A stretch of DNA of 64,000 nt from Xylophilus ampelinus (GTDB lineage Bacteria; Pseudomonadota; Gammaproteobacteria; Burkholderiales; Burkholderiaceae_C): positions 155,769-219,768 of the forward strand of contig NZ_QJTC01000002.1 in NCBI RefSeq assembly GCF_003217575.1. The letters run 5' to 3'. Shown here piece by piece: positions 15,540-24,100 of this stretch (within the stretch, counting starts at the first letter, position 1; every line of letters begins with the position of its first letter). The translations under genes were made by a program, and so were the position numbers. Under the pieces are notes generated by a model. That model searched no databases. It saw only the letters and a list, made by a program, of their open reading frames with translations, and was not told where the DNA came from.

Positions 15540-16387
15540 GCCGACCGCCCGTGAAGCACGATGGCCTCAATCTCCGCGCGCTTGGAAGGCGGCAGGGCGA
15601 AAAATCGTTGGTCGACCGTCGGCCCGTCCGCCCGCTTCGACAACCCGAACGGCTTCAGCTCGGCCGTGCAGCGGGCCATGGAGCGATCGCGCGTCAGGTT
15701 GAGGGCATAGCCCCAGTTCACCGGCAGAATGCGGCCCCAGGGCACCGGCAGGGCCGCGACCAGGTGGTAGCGGCCGCCCTGCTCGAACAGGGCCCAGCCC
15801 GGCCGCGACCTGTCGCACCAGATGTCGCCCCAGGCCTGTTTCGGTCCGGTGGGCCACGGCACCCCCATGCGGGTCGCCAGGTTGGTGCAGCGGTTGCGCG
15901 ATCCGAGCCAGGTGCGGCGGGCCGCGTCGCTCCGGGCCGGCTGCTCGCTGTAGTAGGTCGGCGTCTGCTGGTCGACGGGCACCAGCAGCGGAATGCCCTC
16001 GGCCTGGCTCATGGGATCGAGGCCGGTCAGGTCGTAGCCCAGCTCGACTTGGTCGAGCGGCACCTTCCCGAGCGTGACGTCGGCATAGGTGGCCCAGGGC
16101 CGCTGGTCGCCGTTGATGCCCCAGTTATTGCCGTAGACCCGGTCCCAGCGGGCCAGGCCCTCGGCCGTGCGCGGCAGGCCACGCACCAGGTGCCGCACCA
16201 CCAGGAACGCCGACAGGCCGAAGACCTTGACCCAGCCGCCCCGCAGCCAGGCGCCGAGCATGCTGGCGGTGGCCTTGGCCTTGTGGGCGAAGGGCACTGG
16301 CAGGCACCACAGCAGCACCAGGGGCGGCAGCACCCAGATGGCGAGCAGCGCGGCGATTGCCGCGGCCGCGATGACGTACCAATTCAT
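15536..16387 (-). CDS. Phage membrane protein (DUF7338-like)
   Basis: A 283-residue protein with one or two N-terminal hydrophobic segments (IAAAAIAALLAIWVLPPLVLLW and a second near 45-65) and a large soluble C-terminal part with many Trp and Arg residues (GRILPVNWGYALN). It resembles DUF7338-type siphophage proteins, from memory. It lies in the lysis module between a lipoprotein gene and the spanins, with 4 bp overlaps on both sides. Function unknown. Confidence 0.6.
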   Translation of the reverse strand: MNWYVIAAAAIAALLAIWVLPPLVLLWCLPVPFAHKAKATASMLGAWLRGGWVKVFGLSAFLVVRHLVRGLPRTAEGLARWDRVYGNNWGINGDQRPWATYADVTLGKVPLDQVELGYDLTGLDPMSQAEGIPLLVPVDQQTPTYYSEQPARSDAARRTWLGSRNRCTNLATRMGVPWPTGPKQAWGDIWCDRSRPGWALFEQGGRYHLVAALPVPWGRILPVNWGYALNLTRDRSMARCTAELKPFGLSKRADGPTVDQRFFALPPSKRAEIEAIVLHGRSA

Positions 16388-16650
16388 GATCCGCTCCTCG
16401 CGCAGTTTTCGTACATGCGCACGATGGTTTCGGTGTGGGCCCGGCGCTCCAGCGCGCTGGCGCCGGCGCGCAGGGTGGGCAACAGCGGGCAGGCCCGCTG
16501 CAGTTCGTGGATCTCCACCAGCGTGCGGACGTCGGCCGATGCGGCCTGGCAGGCCTGGGCGGTGATGTCGGCCGGCGGTTCCGCCGGCGGCGTCGATGCG
16601 CAGCCGGCCAGCAGCACCCCGGCGGTCAGGGAGAGGTGGGCGCGCTTCAT
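16384..16650 (-). CDS. Small phage lipoprotein
   Basis: An 88-residue protein with a signal peptide ending in a clear lipobox (LLAGC, Cys about 17), then a Pro-rich spacer and a helical Cys-containing domain (ITAQACQAASADVRTLVEI, and ENCARSGS at the end). It belongs to the lysis module. Start and stop overlap the neighbouring genes by 4 bp (ATGA). It could be an additional o-spanin-like or superinfection exclusion lipoprotein. Unresolved. Confidence 0.65.
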   Translation of the reverse strand: MKRAHLSLTAGVLLAGCASTPPAEPPADITAQACQAASADVRTLVEIHELQRACPLLPTLRAGASALERRAHTETIVRMYENCARSGS

Positions 16651-17057
16651 CGGGCGCCCTCCCCGATCCGGGCGTTGGCCTTGCCTATAGCGCTGTTGAT
16701 GGCCTTGCGGTCCTGCTCGATCGCTGCGGCCGGAACGCCGGCGGCCTTGGCTGCCTTACTGGCGGTTTGGGCGGCCACCTGGGCGGTTTCTGCCGCAGTG
16801 GCAGCCACGCCGGCGGCCTCGGCGGTCGAGCCCGCAGCCTGGGCCAGCCTGCCGCTGATGGCCTGCAAGGCCATGCGGTTGGCGTCCTGCAGGCGCTGCA
16901 GCTCTTCGAGGTGGTCCTGCCGGTCCTCGATCAGCATGCCGCGCATGCGCTCGGTGCCGGCCCAGTAGCCGAGGCCGGCGCCGCTGGCCAGCAAGGTGGC
17001 GAGCAGGATGCAGGCTTCGCCCACCTCACGCCATTTGCGATAGTCAGGTTTTTGCAT
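16647..17057 (-). CDS. Single-TM coiled-coil phage protein (holin-like)
   Basis: A 136-residue protein with one transmembrane helix near the N-terminus (ACILLATLLASGAGLGYWAG, about 15-34) and a long Ala/Gln/Glu coiled coil. Its position directly after endolysin and holin-like genes suggests a lysis or anti-holin role. The start overlaps the upstream gene by 14 bp. Confidence 0.6.
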   Translation of the reverse strand: MQKPDYRKWREVGEACILLATLLASGAGLGYWAGTERMRGMLIEDRQDHLEELQRLQDANRMALQAISGRLAQAAGSTAEAAGVAATAAETAQVAAQTASKAAKAAGVPAAAIEQDRKAINSAIGKANARIGEGAR

Positions 17058-17424
17058 GGACTTGCTCCGTCAGTTCGCGCACCCGGTTTTCGAGGCTGGC
17101 GATCTCGCTGGTCGCGTGCTCCAGCTGCCGCTGCATGCCGGCCAGCTGGCCCTGCAGCTGACCCATCATGGTGATGGCCTCGTTTCGCTCGCGGGCGAAG
17201 TCGTCGGCCCGCTTGTCTGCCAGGGCGCGCGCGGCGCGCTCGGCCTCCAGCAGTTCCTTGTAGACGTTGATGGCAGAGACGCGGCCGGCGTCGTCGGCCC
17301 GGTCGGCAGCACCGCGGGAGAGGTACTGCCGCAGGAAGATGAAGCCGCCGCCGATGGCGCCGATCGCCATGCCGATGGCACCCATGGGGCCGCCGGGCAG
17401 GCCGTTGAGTTCCGGCACATCCAC
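17044..17424 (-). CDS. Holin-like protein
   Basis: A 126-residue protein starting at a GTG 2 bp after the endolysin stop. It has one hydrophobic Gly-rich segment (MGAIGMAIGAIGGGFIFLRQ, about 14-33) followed by a charged coiled coil (SLENRVRELTEQVHAKT). This is typical of class III-like holins or holin-associated proteins. The GTG was chosen by frame and coupling to the endolysin gene. Confidence 0.6.
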   Translation of the reverse strand: MDVPELNGLPGGPMGAIGMAIGAIGGGFIFLRQYLSRGAADRADDAGRVSAINVYKELLEAERAARALADKRADDFARERNEAITMMGQLQGQLAGMQRQLEHATSEIASLENRVRELTEQVHAKT

Positions 17425-17429
17425 GGCGC

Positions 17430-17846
17430 TCACTCCAGCGCCAGGGCGACGGCCTGGCGGATCAGGGTTTCGGGGTACGGCTGCTGGCCGTTTTCGTGGG
17501 CGACGATGGCCGGGACGATGCAGGCCAGCGTCGCCGGGTCCTGCAGGTCGATCTGGTCGCCCGGCAGCACGCCGAGGGCCTTGGCGACCTGGCGGGCGTA
17601 GGCGCCGGTGTCGTTCTCGACCGGCGGCGCCCAGCGACCGATGATGGCCGCCGGTGTGCGCAGGTTGTACTTGCGCTGGTAGCTGAGCAGGACCTTGACC
17701 AGGGCGCGCAGGCCCCACACGGGGCCAATGAAGACGACGAAGCGCGGGTCGCTGGATTGATCAGCGGCCATGCCCTGCCAGCGCTCGGCGGTGCGGTCGA
17801 TGTTGCCGGGGTTGTGGTTGCGGATGCCGCGGGGGATTGGGCTCAT
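17430..17846 (-). CDS. Phage endolysin-like (P5-type muramidase/transglycosylase)
   Basis: A 138-residue protein beginning PRGIRNHNPGNID with a conserved WQGM and WGLRALVKVLLSYQRKY pattern, which I recall from proteins annotated as structural protein P5 or phage muramidase. It would cut peptidoglycan. It is encoded beside holin-like and spanin genes, supporting endolysin rather than a virion role. No export signal is visible, so holin release is expected. It overlaps the preceding gene by 4 bp. Confidence 0.7.
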   Translation of the reverse strand: MSPIPRGIRNHNPGNIDRTAERWQGMAADQSSDPRFVVFIGPVWGLRALVKVLLSYQRKYNLRTPAAIIGRWAPPVENDTGAYARQVAKALGVLPGDQIDLQDPATLACIVPAIVAHENGQQPYPETLIRQAVALALE

Positions 17847-18229
17847 GGGCGCTCCTCGGGCTGCACCGGCGCGTCGAGGATTGCCGTGGGGTCGATCTGG
17901 TGCCCCGCCGCCTGGATCACGGCCAGACCGGCCGGCAGGTCGTCGCGGTCCAGGTCGATGTAGCTGCGCACCTGCACGTCGCGGATCACGGCGATCACCC
18001 CGCGGTCGGTGCTGGCCAAGATCGGGTACTTCTCGGCGCCGAAGCGGTCGTAGAAGGCGCCGACGGTGATGTGGCGGGCATCCGGTGGAGGCGGTGGAGC
18101 GACGAACTTGCCGTCAGACCCCTGGAGCCAGCCAGGGCCTGCAGCGCCGCACGCCACCCAGCCGGGCGGCCGATCGGGCGAGTCGATCACGTTGTCGATC
18201 ACCCCGTTGATCACGAATGCATAGCGCAT
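17843..18229 (-). CDS. Tail-fibre-associated hypothetical protein
   Basis: A 128-residue protein starting MRYAFVINGVIDNVI, a beginning common in small proteins encoded just after phage tail fibres. A Pro-rich linker (APPPPPD) separates the N-terminal part from a helical C-terminus (FYDRFGAEKYPILAST). It may be a fibre assembly or capping protein. It shares one base with the stop of the glycine-rich gene. Confidence 0.6.
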   Translation of the reverse strand: MRYAFVINGVIDNVIDSPDRPPGWVACGAAGPGWLQGSDGKFVAPPPPPDARHITVGAFYDRFGAEKYPILASTDRGVIAVIRDVQVRSYIDLDRDDLPAGLAVIQAAGHQIDPTAILDAPVQPEERP

Positions 18230-18978
18230 CAGAACTCCTCCACGATGATGATCCCGCCGCTACCGTTGCCGCCGCGGCCCGAGGCCACAGAGCCTGAACC
18301 CGAACCGCCGCCACCGGCGCCGTAGCCTGTGGCGTCGCCCCCCTGGGCGCTGGTTCCGCCGGAGTCGGTGCCGGCGCTGCCGCTGCCGCCTACCCCCATT
18401 GCCGAGTCGCCGCCACCGCCACCGCCCATGAAGGTCGTAGAGCCAGCATTGGCCGCACCTGTGGACTGGCCGGTCGCGGTTCCGGCCGCCGTGACGCTTG
18501 CCGGCACGCCCGCAGCATTGCCGCCGTAGCCGCCGTTTCCGCTCGATCCGCCTCCGTTCCCGCCGCCACCGCCTGCGGTGGTGGAACCACTGGCCATTTG
18601 CCCCTGGATCGCCGAATTGCTGCCGCCTTGCTGGACTCCAGCTGCCGCTGCACCGCCGCGCGCCAGCAGCGGGCCGAAGCGGGAGTTGCCGCCAGCAGTG
18701 CCAACCGTTCCATTGGCCGCGCCGCCTGGGCCGGCTGCGCCGACCTGGTACGACACTGCTCCCGACAGGCTGGTGAAAATCTGTTGGTGCTGCCCGGCCG
18801 CGCCGCCTCCACCGCCGTTGCCGGTGACGGCTTGGCTGCGGTTGCCGCCCGCGCCGCCGCCCACCATCGTGATGCGCTGCATGGTGCTGCCGGTAAGGAT
18901 GGTGTGCGTGCCGGTGCCGGTGGTGTAGACAGTCGTGCGCTTGGCGCCGCCTGCGGCGAACTGAGAAAGTAGAGTCAT
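18229..18978 (-). CDS. Glycine-rich tail-tip adhesin-like protein
   Basis: A 249-residue protein. The first 60 residues are a beta-type domain (TTVYTTGTGTHTILTG). The rest is dominated by Gly, Ser, Ala and Asn runs (GGGGGNGGGSSGNGGYGG) and it ends in GGIIIVEEF. This matches glycine-rich phage receptor-binding proteins with polyglycine-helix sandwiches. It is likely mounted on the fibre encoded just upstream (4 bp overlap). The Gly runs are built from GCC/GCCACC-type repeats on the plus strand. Confidence 0.75.
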   Translation of the reverse strand: MTLLSQFAAGGAKRTTVYTTGTGTHTILTGSTMQRITMVGGGAGGNRSQAVTGNGGGGGAAGQHQQIFTSLSGAVSYQVGAAGPGGAANGTVGTAGGNSRFGPLLARGGAAAAGVQQGGSNSAIQGQMASGSTTAGGGGGNGGGSSGNGGYGGNAAGVPASVTAAGTATGQSTGAANAGSTTFMGGGGGGDSAMGVGGSGSAGTDSGGTSAQGGDATGYGAGGGGSGSGSVASGRGGNGSGGIIIVEEF

Positions 18979-19973
18979 TTGATCGCCCAACCGTAGGTGG
19001 CGCCGGTCGGCAGCAGCTCGGGGGCTGCGAACTGGCTGTTGATAGTCATGGTGGTTTCGCTCATCCCCATGTGCTTGCTGCCGTTCCAGGCGACGACGTT
19101 GTCGGCCCGACCGTTTGCCACCACGACGCCGATCGACGCGCCGCCCCAGACCGGGGCCGCGGGCATGGTGACGGTGACCACGCCGGCGAACTGCAGGATG
19201 TAATCCTTGCCCTGCTCTGCGGTGACGGTGGCTGTGGTGACAAGCACCTGCGCGCGCGAGCTGCCCGCAGCATCGCGGCCGGCAAGACTGATTTTCCAGT
19301 CGTTATAGGTACCCGTGCCATCCGCCTTGTCGACGGTGACGCCCAGGGGGCCAGCGCCTGAGTTGGTGTAGCCGCCGACCAGGCCGCGCATGGCGGTTGC
19401 GGGGTCGGAGGATCGCGCAATCACCACGTATTGACCCTCAGCGAAGCCTTTGCCGGAACCGACGTTGATCGTCAGCGCACCAGGCTGCACAGGCAGGCTG
19501 GTGGTGCTGGTGGCGACCAACGGGGCTCCAGCCTGCGCCGCACTACCAGCAGCCGCGGTGGCCGCATCCTGCGCGGCTTGCTTCAAAAGAACCGTGTCGG
19601 CCTTGAGCTGCACCGTGTCGGCTTTTGCCTGAGTGGCTACGCCGGCAGCGTCGACAGCCTCCTGGCGCTTTGCCCCAGCGATGGAGGCCGAGCCGGAAGC
19701 CTCGCCGGCTTTAGTGGTGGAAATGCCCGCAGCATCGACTGCTTGATCACGCTTCGACGTTGCAACTCCAGCAGCGGCAACTGCCGTGTCGGCATCGGCG
19801 TTCACGGCCAAGACCGCGGCAGCCACCGCATCGGCCTGCCCGTCGATATGGTCGCCGGTCGCATTGACCTGCGTCGTCCAGAGCTGCTGCGCCAGCACGT
19901 GCGCAGCCGCCTTGCGCTGGAAGTCCGGGATGGTGTCGCCCGGCTGCGGCGGGTCGGGTAGGTGGTCAATCAT
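18975..19973 (-). CDS. Tail fibre protein
   Basis: A 332-residue protein with an N-terminal attachment part, a long Ala/Asp/Thr-rich coiled region with repeated AVDAAGVAT-type units (about 40-140), and a beta-rich C-terminal domain (about 150-332). Typical of trimeric siphophage fibres that bind a host receptor. It lies between the tail protein at 19966 and the Gly-rich adhesin, overlapping both slightly. Confidence 0.7.
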   Translation of the reverse strand: MIDHLPDPPQPGDTIPDFQRKAAAHVLAQQLWTTQVNATGDHIDGQADAVAAAVLAVNADADTAVAAAGVATSKRDQAVDAAGISTTKAGEASGSASIAGAKRQEAVDAAGVATQAKADTVQLKADTVLLKQAAQDAATAAAGSAAQAGAPLVATSTTSLPVQPGALTINVGSGKGFAEGQYVVIARSSDPATAMRGLVGGYTNSGAGPLGVTVDKADGTGTYNDWKISLAGRDAAGSSRAQVLVTTATVTAEQGKDYILQFAGVVTVTMPAAPVWGGASIGVVVANGRADNVVAWNGSKHMGMSETTMTINSQFAAPELLPTGATYGWAIK

Positions 19974-21129
19974 TGGTGGTCAGGCCTTCGAGGTCGAGAG
20001 AGCACTTGGAGAGGTCGCGGTAGGCGATATCGATGGAAAAAGACCGGTAGATGCCGTAGACGGTGGTGCTCTCGTAGAGGGACGAGCCGATCCACAGGCA
20101 GGGCCTGGCGCGCAGGCTGGCCAGCAGGCGGCGGGTGGCATCGACCTCGGGCCGCTCCAGCCACATCTCGAAGCTCGCGCGATCTGAGAAACCCCGCTCC
20201 ACCAGCTCCAGGTCGCCGAACTCCGGATCGAATTCCTTCCGGCTGAAATCGTTGATGCCCAGTTTTGCGCCCAGCTGCACGCCCATGCCGAATTCCTGCT
20301 GCTGGCCGATGAGGCAGGTGGCGCAGGCGGTGGCGCTGCCCTCGATGTCGATCAACAGGTCAGCGCCCGGGTATGGCGGCAGGTCGAGGTGAAGCGACTG
20401 GGTGATGGCCGCGCGGCGGCCGTAGTAGAAGTACCACCAGCCCACCTGCAGCGGCAGCGAGCCGAGCGGTGCCACGCCGCTGTCGTAGACGGTCCCGGCA
20501 TCGGGATCGACCATGCGCACTCGCACGCTGGCACCGGCCAGGCCGAGCAGGCCCAGGCCGCTGATGACACCACCGGGCCGCAGCCGAAGGTTGATCGGGC
20601 CGGCGTTCGTCGTCTTGGAGCCGGCCTTGCCGAACATCGCCCAGCGGTTCGTCGAACCGATGTCCTGCCAGGCCTTGCCGTCGGTGGCCGGGTTGCGGCC
20701 GCGCTGGGCGTTGGCGCGCAGGGTGTGGATGCCCGACTGGGTGCCGCTGGTGGCGATGACCGCCCCGCCGGCGGCGGCGGAGAGCTGAAAGGTGTCGGCA
20801 CCGGGGTTGCGCACGAAATACACCGTGCCGGCGACCAGGCCGGTGGGCAGCGCACCGGTGGTGGTGAAGACCACCGGCGTACCCTCTGCCTGGCCGTGGG
20901 CGGCCCACATGACCATCCCGGGGCTGGCAATGCTGACCGTGACGGTGGCCACCGCGCCCAGGATGCTGCGGTACCGGCGATGCGTGGCGGCCAGGTGCAC
21001 CACGTCGTCGAGGGCATACACCCCGGCGATGGTCCAGGCGGGCGAGGAATCCTCGGCCACGTTGCTGGAGACCAGCACGGCGTCGGTGATGGCGGTGGGG
21101 TTGACCACCTTCAGGGGATAGGTGCTCAT
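19966..21129 (-). CDS. Tail tip/baseplate-like protein
   Basis: A 387-residue, beta-rich protein directly downstream of the tape measure gene (4 bp overlap). The N-terminal region (WTIAGVYALDDVVHLAATHRRY), the central LVAGTVYFVRN segment and a Trp/Tyr-rich region (QVGWWYFYYGRR) suggest several beta domains. I recall similar proteins as tail proteins of Burkholderiales phages. As the only sizeable gene between tape measure and fibre, it probably forms the tail tip. Confidence 0.65.
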   Translation of the reverse strand: MSTYPLKVVNPTAITDAVLVSSNVAEDSSPAWTIAGVYALDDVVHLAATHRRYRSILGAVATVTVSIASPGMVMWAAHGQAEGTPVVFTTTGALPTGLVAGTVYFVRNPGADTFQLSAAAGGAVIATSGTQSGIHTLRANAQRGRNPATDGKAWQDIGSTNRWAMFGKAGSKTTNAGPINLRLRPGGVISGLGLLGLAGASVRVRMVDPDAGTVYDSGVAPLGSLPLQVGWWYFYYGRRAAITQSLHLDLPPYPGADLLIDIEGSATACATCLIGQQQEFGMGVQLGAKLGINDFSRKEFDPEFGDLELVERGFSDRASFEMWLERPEVDATRRLLASLRARPCLWIGSSLYESTTVYGIYRSFSIDIAYRDLSKCSLDLEGLTTND

Positions 21130-24100
21130 GCGGTCACCGCCTTGGTCGGCAGAGGATCCTTGGCGCTGCCGAAAACCTGGATGCCGCCCGAACGCAGCGC
21201 ATCGATATCGGTCTGTACCTTGCGCAGTAGAGAAACCGCGGAAGCGAAGGCGCTGTTGCCTGCCAGCTGCGCCTCCAGCAGCCGCGCAAAACCGGCCTGC
21301 GACATGTCGCCCATGCCGGGATTGGCAGCCGGGTTGTAGGCCCGCGGCACGATGGCCTCGCCCTCGTGGATCTGGGCCAGCATGTCCCTCGGGACGTAAT
21401 TAGTGCCCACGGCGAATGCCGGGATGCCTGCCGCCGCGGCCGCAGCCAGCACATCGCCATAGAAGAAACCGTCGTGCGCCGCCACGTCTCGCAGCGTGAA
21501 GCCTGCGGCCTTGGCGGCGCTGTAGTAGCCCGCTACGTCGCCGGTGCCGGCCCACTTCGCGTAGATCGCATCCAGACCTGCCAGACGGGCCGCCTCGGCG
21601 CCGGCAATATCGCGGGTCACATAGCCATCGCTGAAAACATAGCTGCCGTTGCCCTGGCGGCCCAGCGCAGAGCCGGTGACCCCGGCCGATCCGCCGCTCG
21701 GGCCCGCACCGACCACCGCGCCGCCGGTGGTGCCCGCGCCGGGCTTGGCGGCCGCCGGCGGGAACATGGACTTGTGCAGCGCCTCGATCGCATCGGCCAC
21801 CGTCACCGTGGCATCGATCTGGCCGCGGGCCAGCTCGATCTGGGTGCGCTCGAACTTGAGCATGTCGTCGAGGCGCTTGATCTCGTCTTCGGCCAGCTTC
21901 ACCTGCTGCTCGGCGGTGGAGAGCTGCTCGCCGGTGTAGCGGCCCAGTTCGTCGAGCTGGGCGGCCAGCACCAGGCGGGCACGGTCGGCGTCCGCCCGGG
22001 TGGCGAAGTTCTTGTCGTCCATGCCGCCGCGCAGGGAGGCGATGGCGCTGGACAGGTCGTCATTCTTTGGCAGCGCACCGGTGGTGCGCACGGTGCCGAC
22101 GGCGTTGGCGACGAAGGCGGCGGCCTGCTGCAGGCTCATGGCCCGGGTAGCGTCCACCTCCTGGTACAGGTCGCGGATGTTCGACTTGAGGGTGTCGAAC
22201 AGGGTCGAGAGCGTGCCGACCGTCTCCTGCGCGGTCTGCTGGACGACCTGAAGCGCCTCGATACGGGCGCTGACCGAGCGCTCCAGGGTGGCGAAGGCGG
22301 CATCGACCCGGGCGGTGGCGTCCTGCAGCAGCCACAGGGTATTGAGCAAGGACTGCAGCTCGGGGTCGGCCGAGGCGGCGGCGTATTCGATGGCGCGGCG
22401 GCGATCGGTGACGGCCCGGCTGTTGCCGGACAGCTCGTCGATCTGGTCCTGCACCGAGGCCCGCTTCTCGGCCTTCTCGGCTGAGGCGGCCGCGGCAGCG
22501 GTGGCGTCTTCCAGCTCCCACAGGCGAACGATCAGCTTCTGCAGGGCGGGATCCGCTGCAGCAGCGGCGTACTCGATACCCCGGCGGCGATCAGTCACCG
22601 CGCGGCCGTTGCCGGACAGCTCGTCGATCTGGTCCTGCACCGAAGCACGCTTCTCGGCCTGCTCGGCCGCTGCAGCCGCTGCCGCGGTGGCGTCCTGCAG
22701 CTCCCACAGCCGGACGATGAGTTTCTGCAGCGCAGGGTCGGCCGCAGCGGCTGCGTATTCCAGGCCGCGCTGGCGGTCGACCACGGCGCGGCCGTTGCCC
22801 GAGAGCTCGTCGATCTCGTCCTGCACCGAAGCGCGCTTCTCCGCCTGGGCGGTGGCGGTAGCCGCGGCGGCGGTGGCGTCCTGCAGCTCCCACAAGCTGA
22901 CGATCAGCTTTTGCAGGGCCGGGTCGGCGGCTGCAGCGGCGTATTCCAGGCCACGGCGGCGGTCAACCACGGCGCGGCCGTTGCCGGACAGCTCGTCGAT
23001 CTGGTCCTGCACCGAAGCCCGCTTCTCGGCCTGCTCGGCGGCCAGCGCAGCAGCGCTGGTGGTCGCGGCCTCCGTGATGCTGGCGAACGCATCCGACAGG
23101 CTCAGCAGCGTCGCATAGGTCTTGCGGCCGCTCTCGGTCGTCAAGTCCTGCGCCTCCACCAGGTCGCGGAACGCGGCCCGGGTGGTGGGCATGGCGATGT
23201 CCATGCTGTCGAACGTGCTGCCCAGCTGGCGCTTGACCACGTCGCGCCGCTCGTCATCGGTGTAGAAGTTCTGCAGGAAGCTGCTGGCGGCAGCCTGGAA
23301 CTTGTCGAGCCCGCCGAAGACATCGACCAGGGCCGAGGCGGCAGCACCGCCGGCAAGGGAGGCCTTCAGCGCGGCCTGGTCGAGCGAGTCCAGCACAGCG
23401 TTGACGCTCGACAAGCTGCCGGCCAGGCGGGCCAGCGTGTCGATGGATGTTTCCCCAGCCTTGCGAAAGGGATCCAGCGCCGAGGCAGACGATACGGTCT
23501 GCCCGGCACCGGCGCCCGGCACATTGGTGCCCACTCCCAGCGGCAGCGCGCCGGCGGCATCCTCTGCGATGGCCGCAGCCGCAACGGCCGATCCGGTGGT
23601 GGCGCCGGAGAGGATGCCACCCGCCACGATGTTGGCCAGGTCGTCGCCCAGGCCCTTGAACACCGCGGCCAGCTTTTCCTGAACCTGCGTATCGGACAGG
23701 CCCTCGGTGCTGATGAACACGTCCTTGGTAAATCCGTCGATCGCCTTGGCGTTGAGGCCCAGCACGTCGGCATAGCCGGCGACGCTGTCGAATACGCTCT
23801 TGATCGACGAGTCGAGCGCGGCGCGGGTGGCATCGGGCAGCGGAGCGGTGTCGTCGCGGTACGACGGGCCCGAAAACAGGGTGCCGCCCTTGCGGATGGT
23901 GGTGAAGGCCGCCAGGCTGCTGTCGTAGCCGACGGTGCCCTTGATGCCGACGTCTGTCTTTTTCTCGGACCGGAAGACGCCGAGGGCGTTGAGGGCCACG
24001 AAGGCGGCCGCCAGATAGGGTGCTGCCGCCATCACGGTCTGGCCGATACCGGCCAGCCCGCCGGCCGCGTTCGCGCCGGCCGCCGCGGCCGCCGGCACCT

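Noticed and set aside
22284-23027. CRISPR-like tandem repeat
   Set aside because: Repeats are directly adjacent 186 bp units in one reading frame with no spacers. They are coding duplications.
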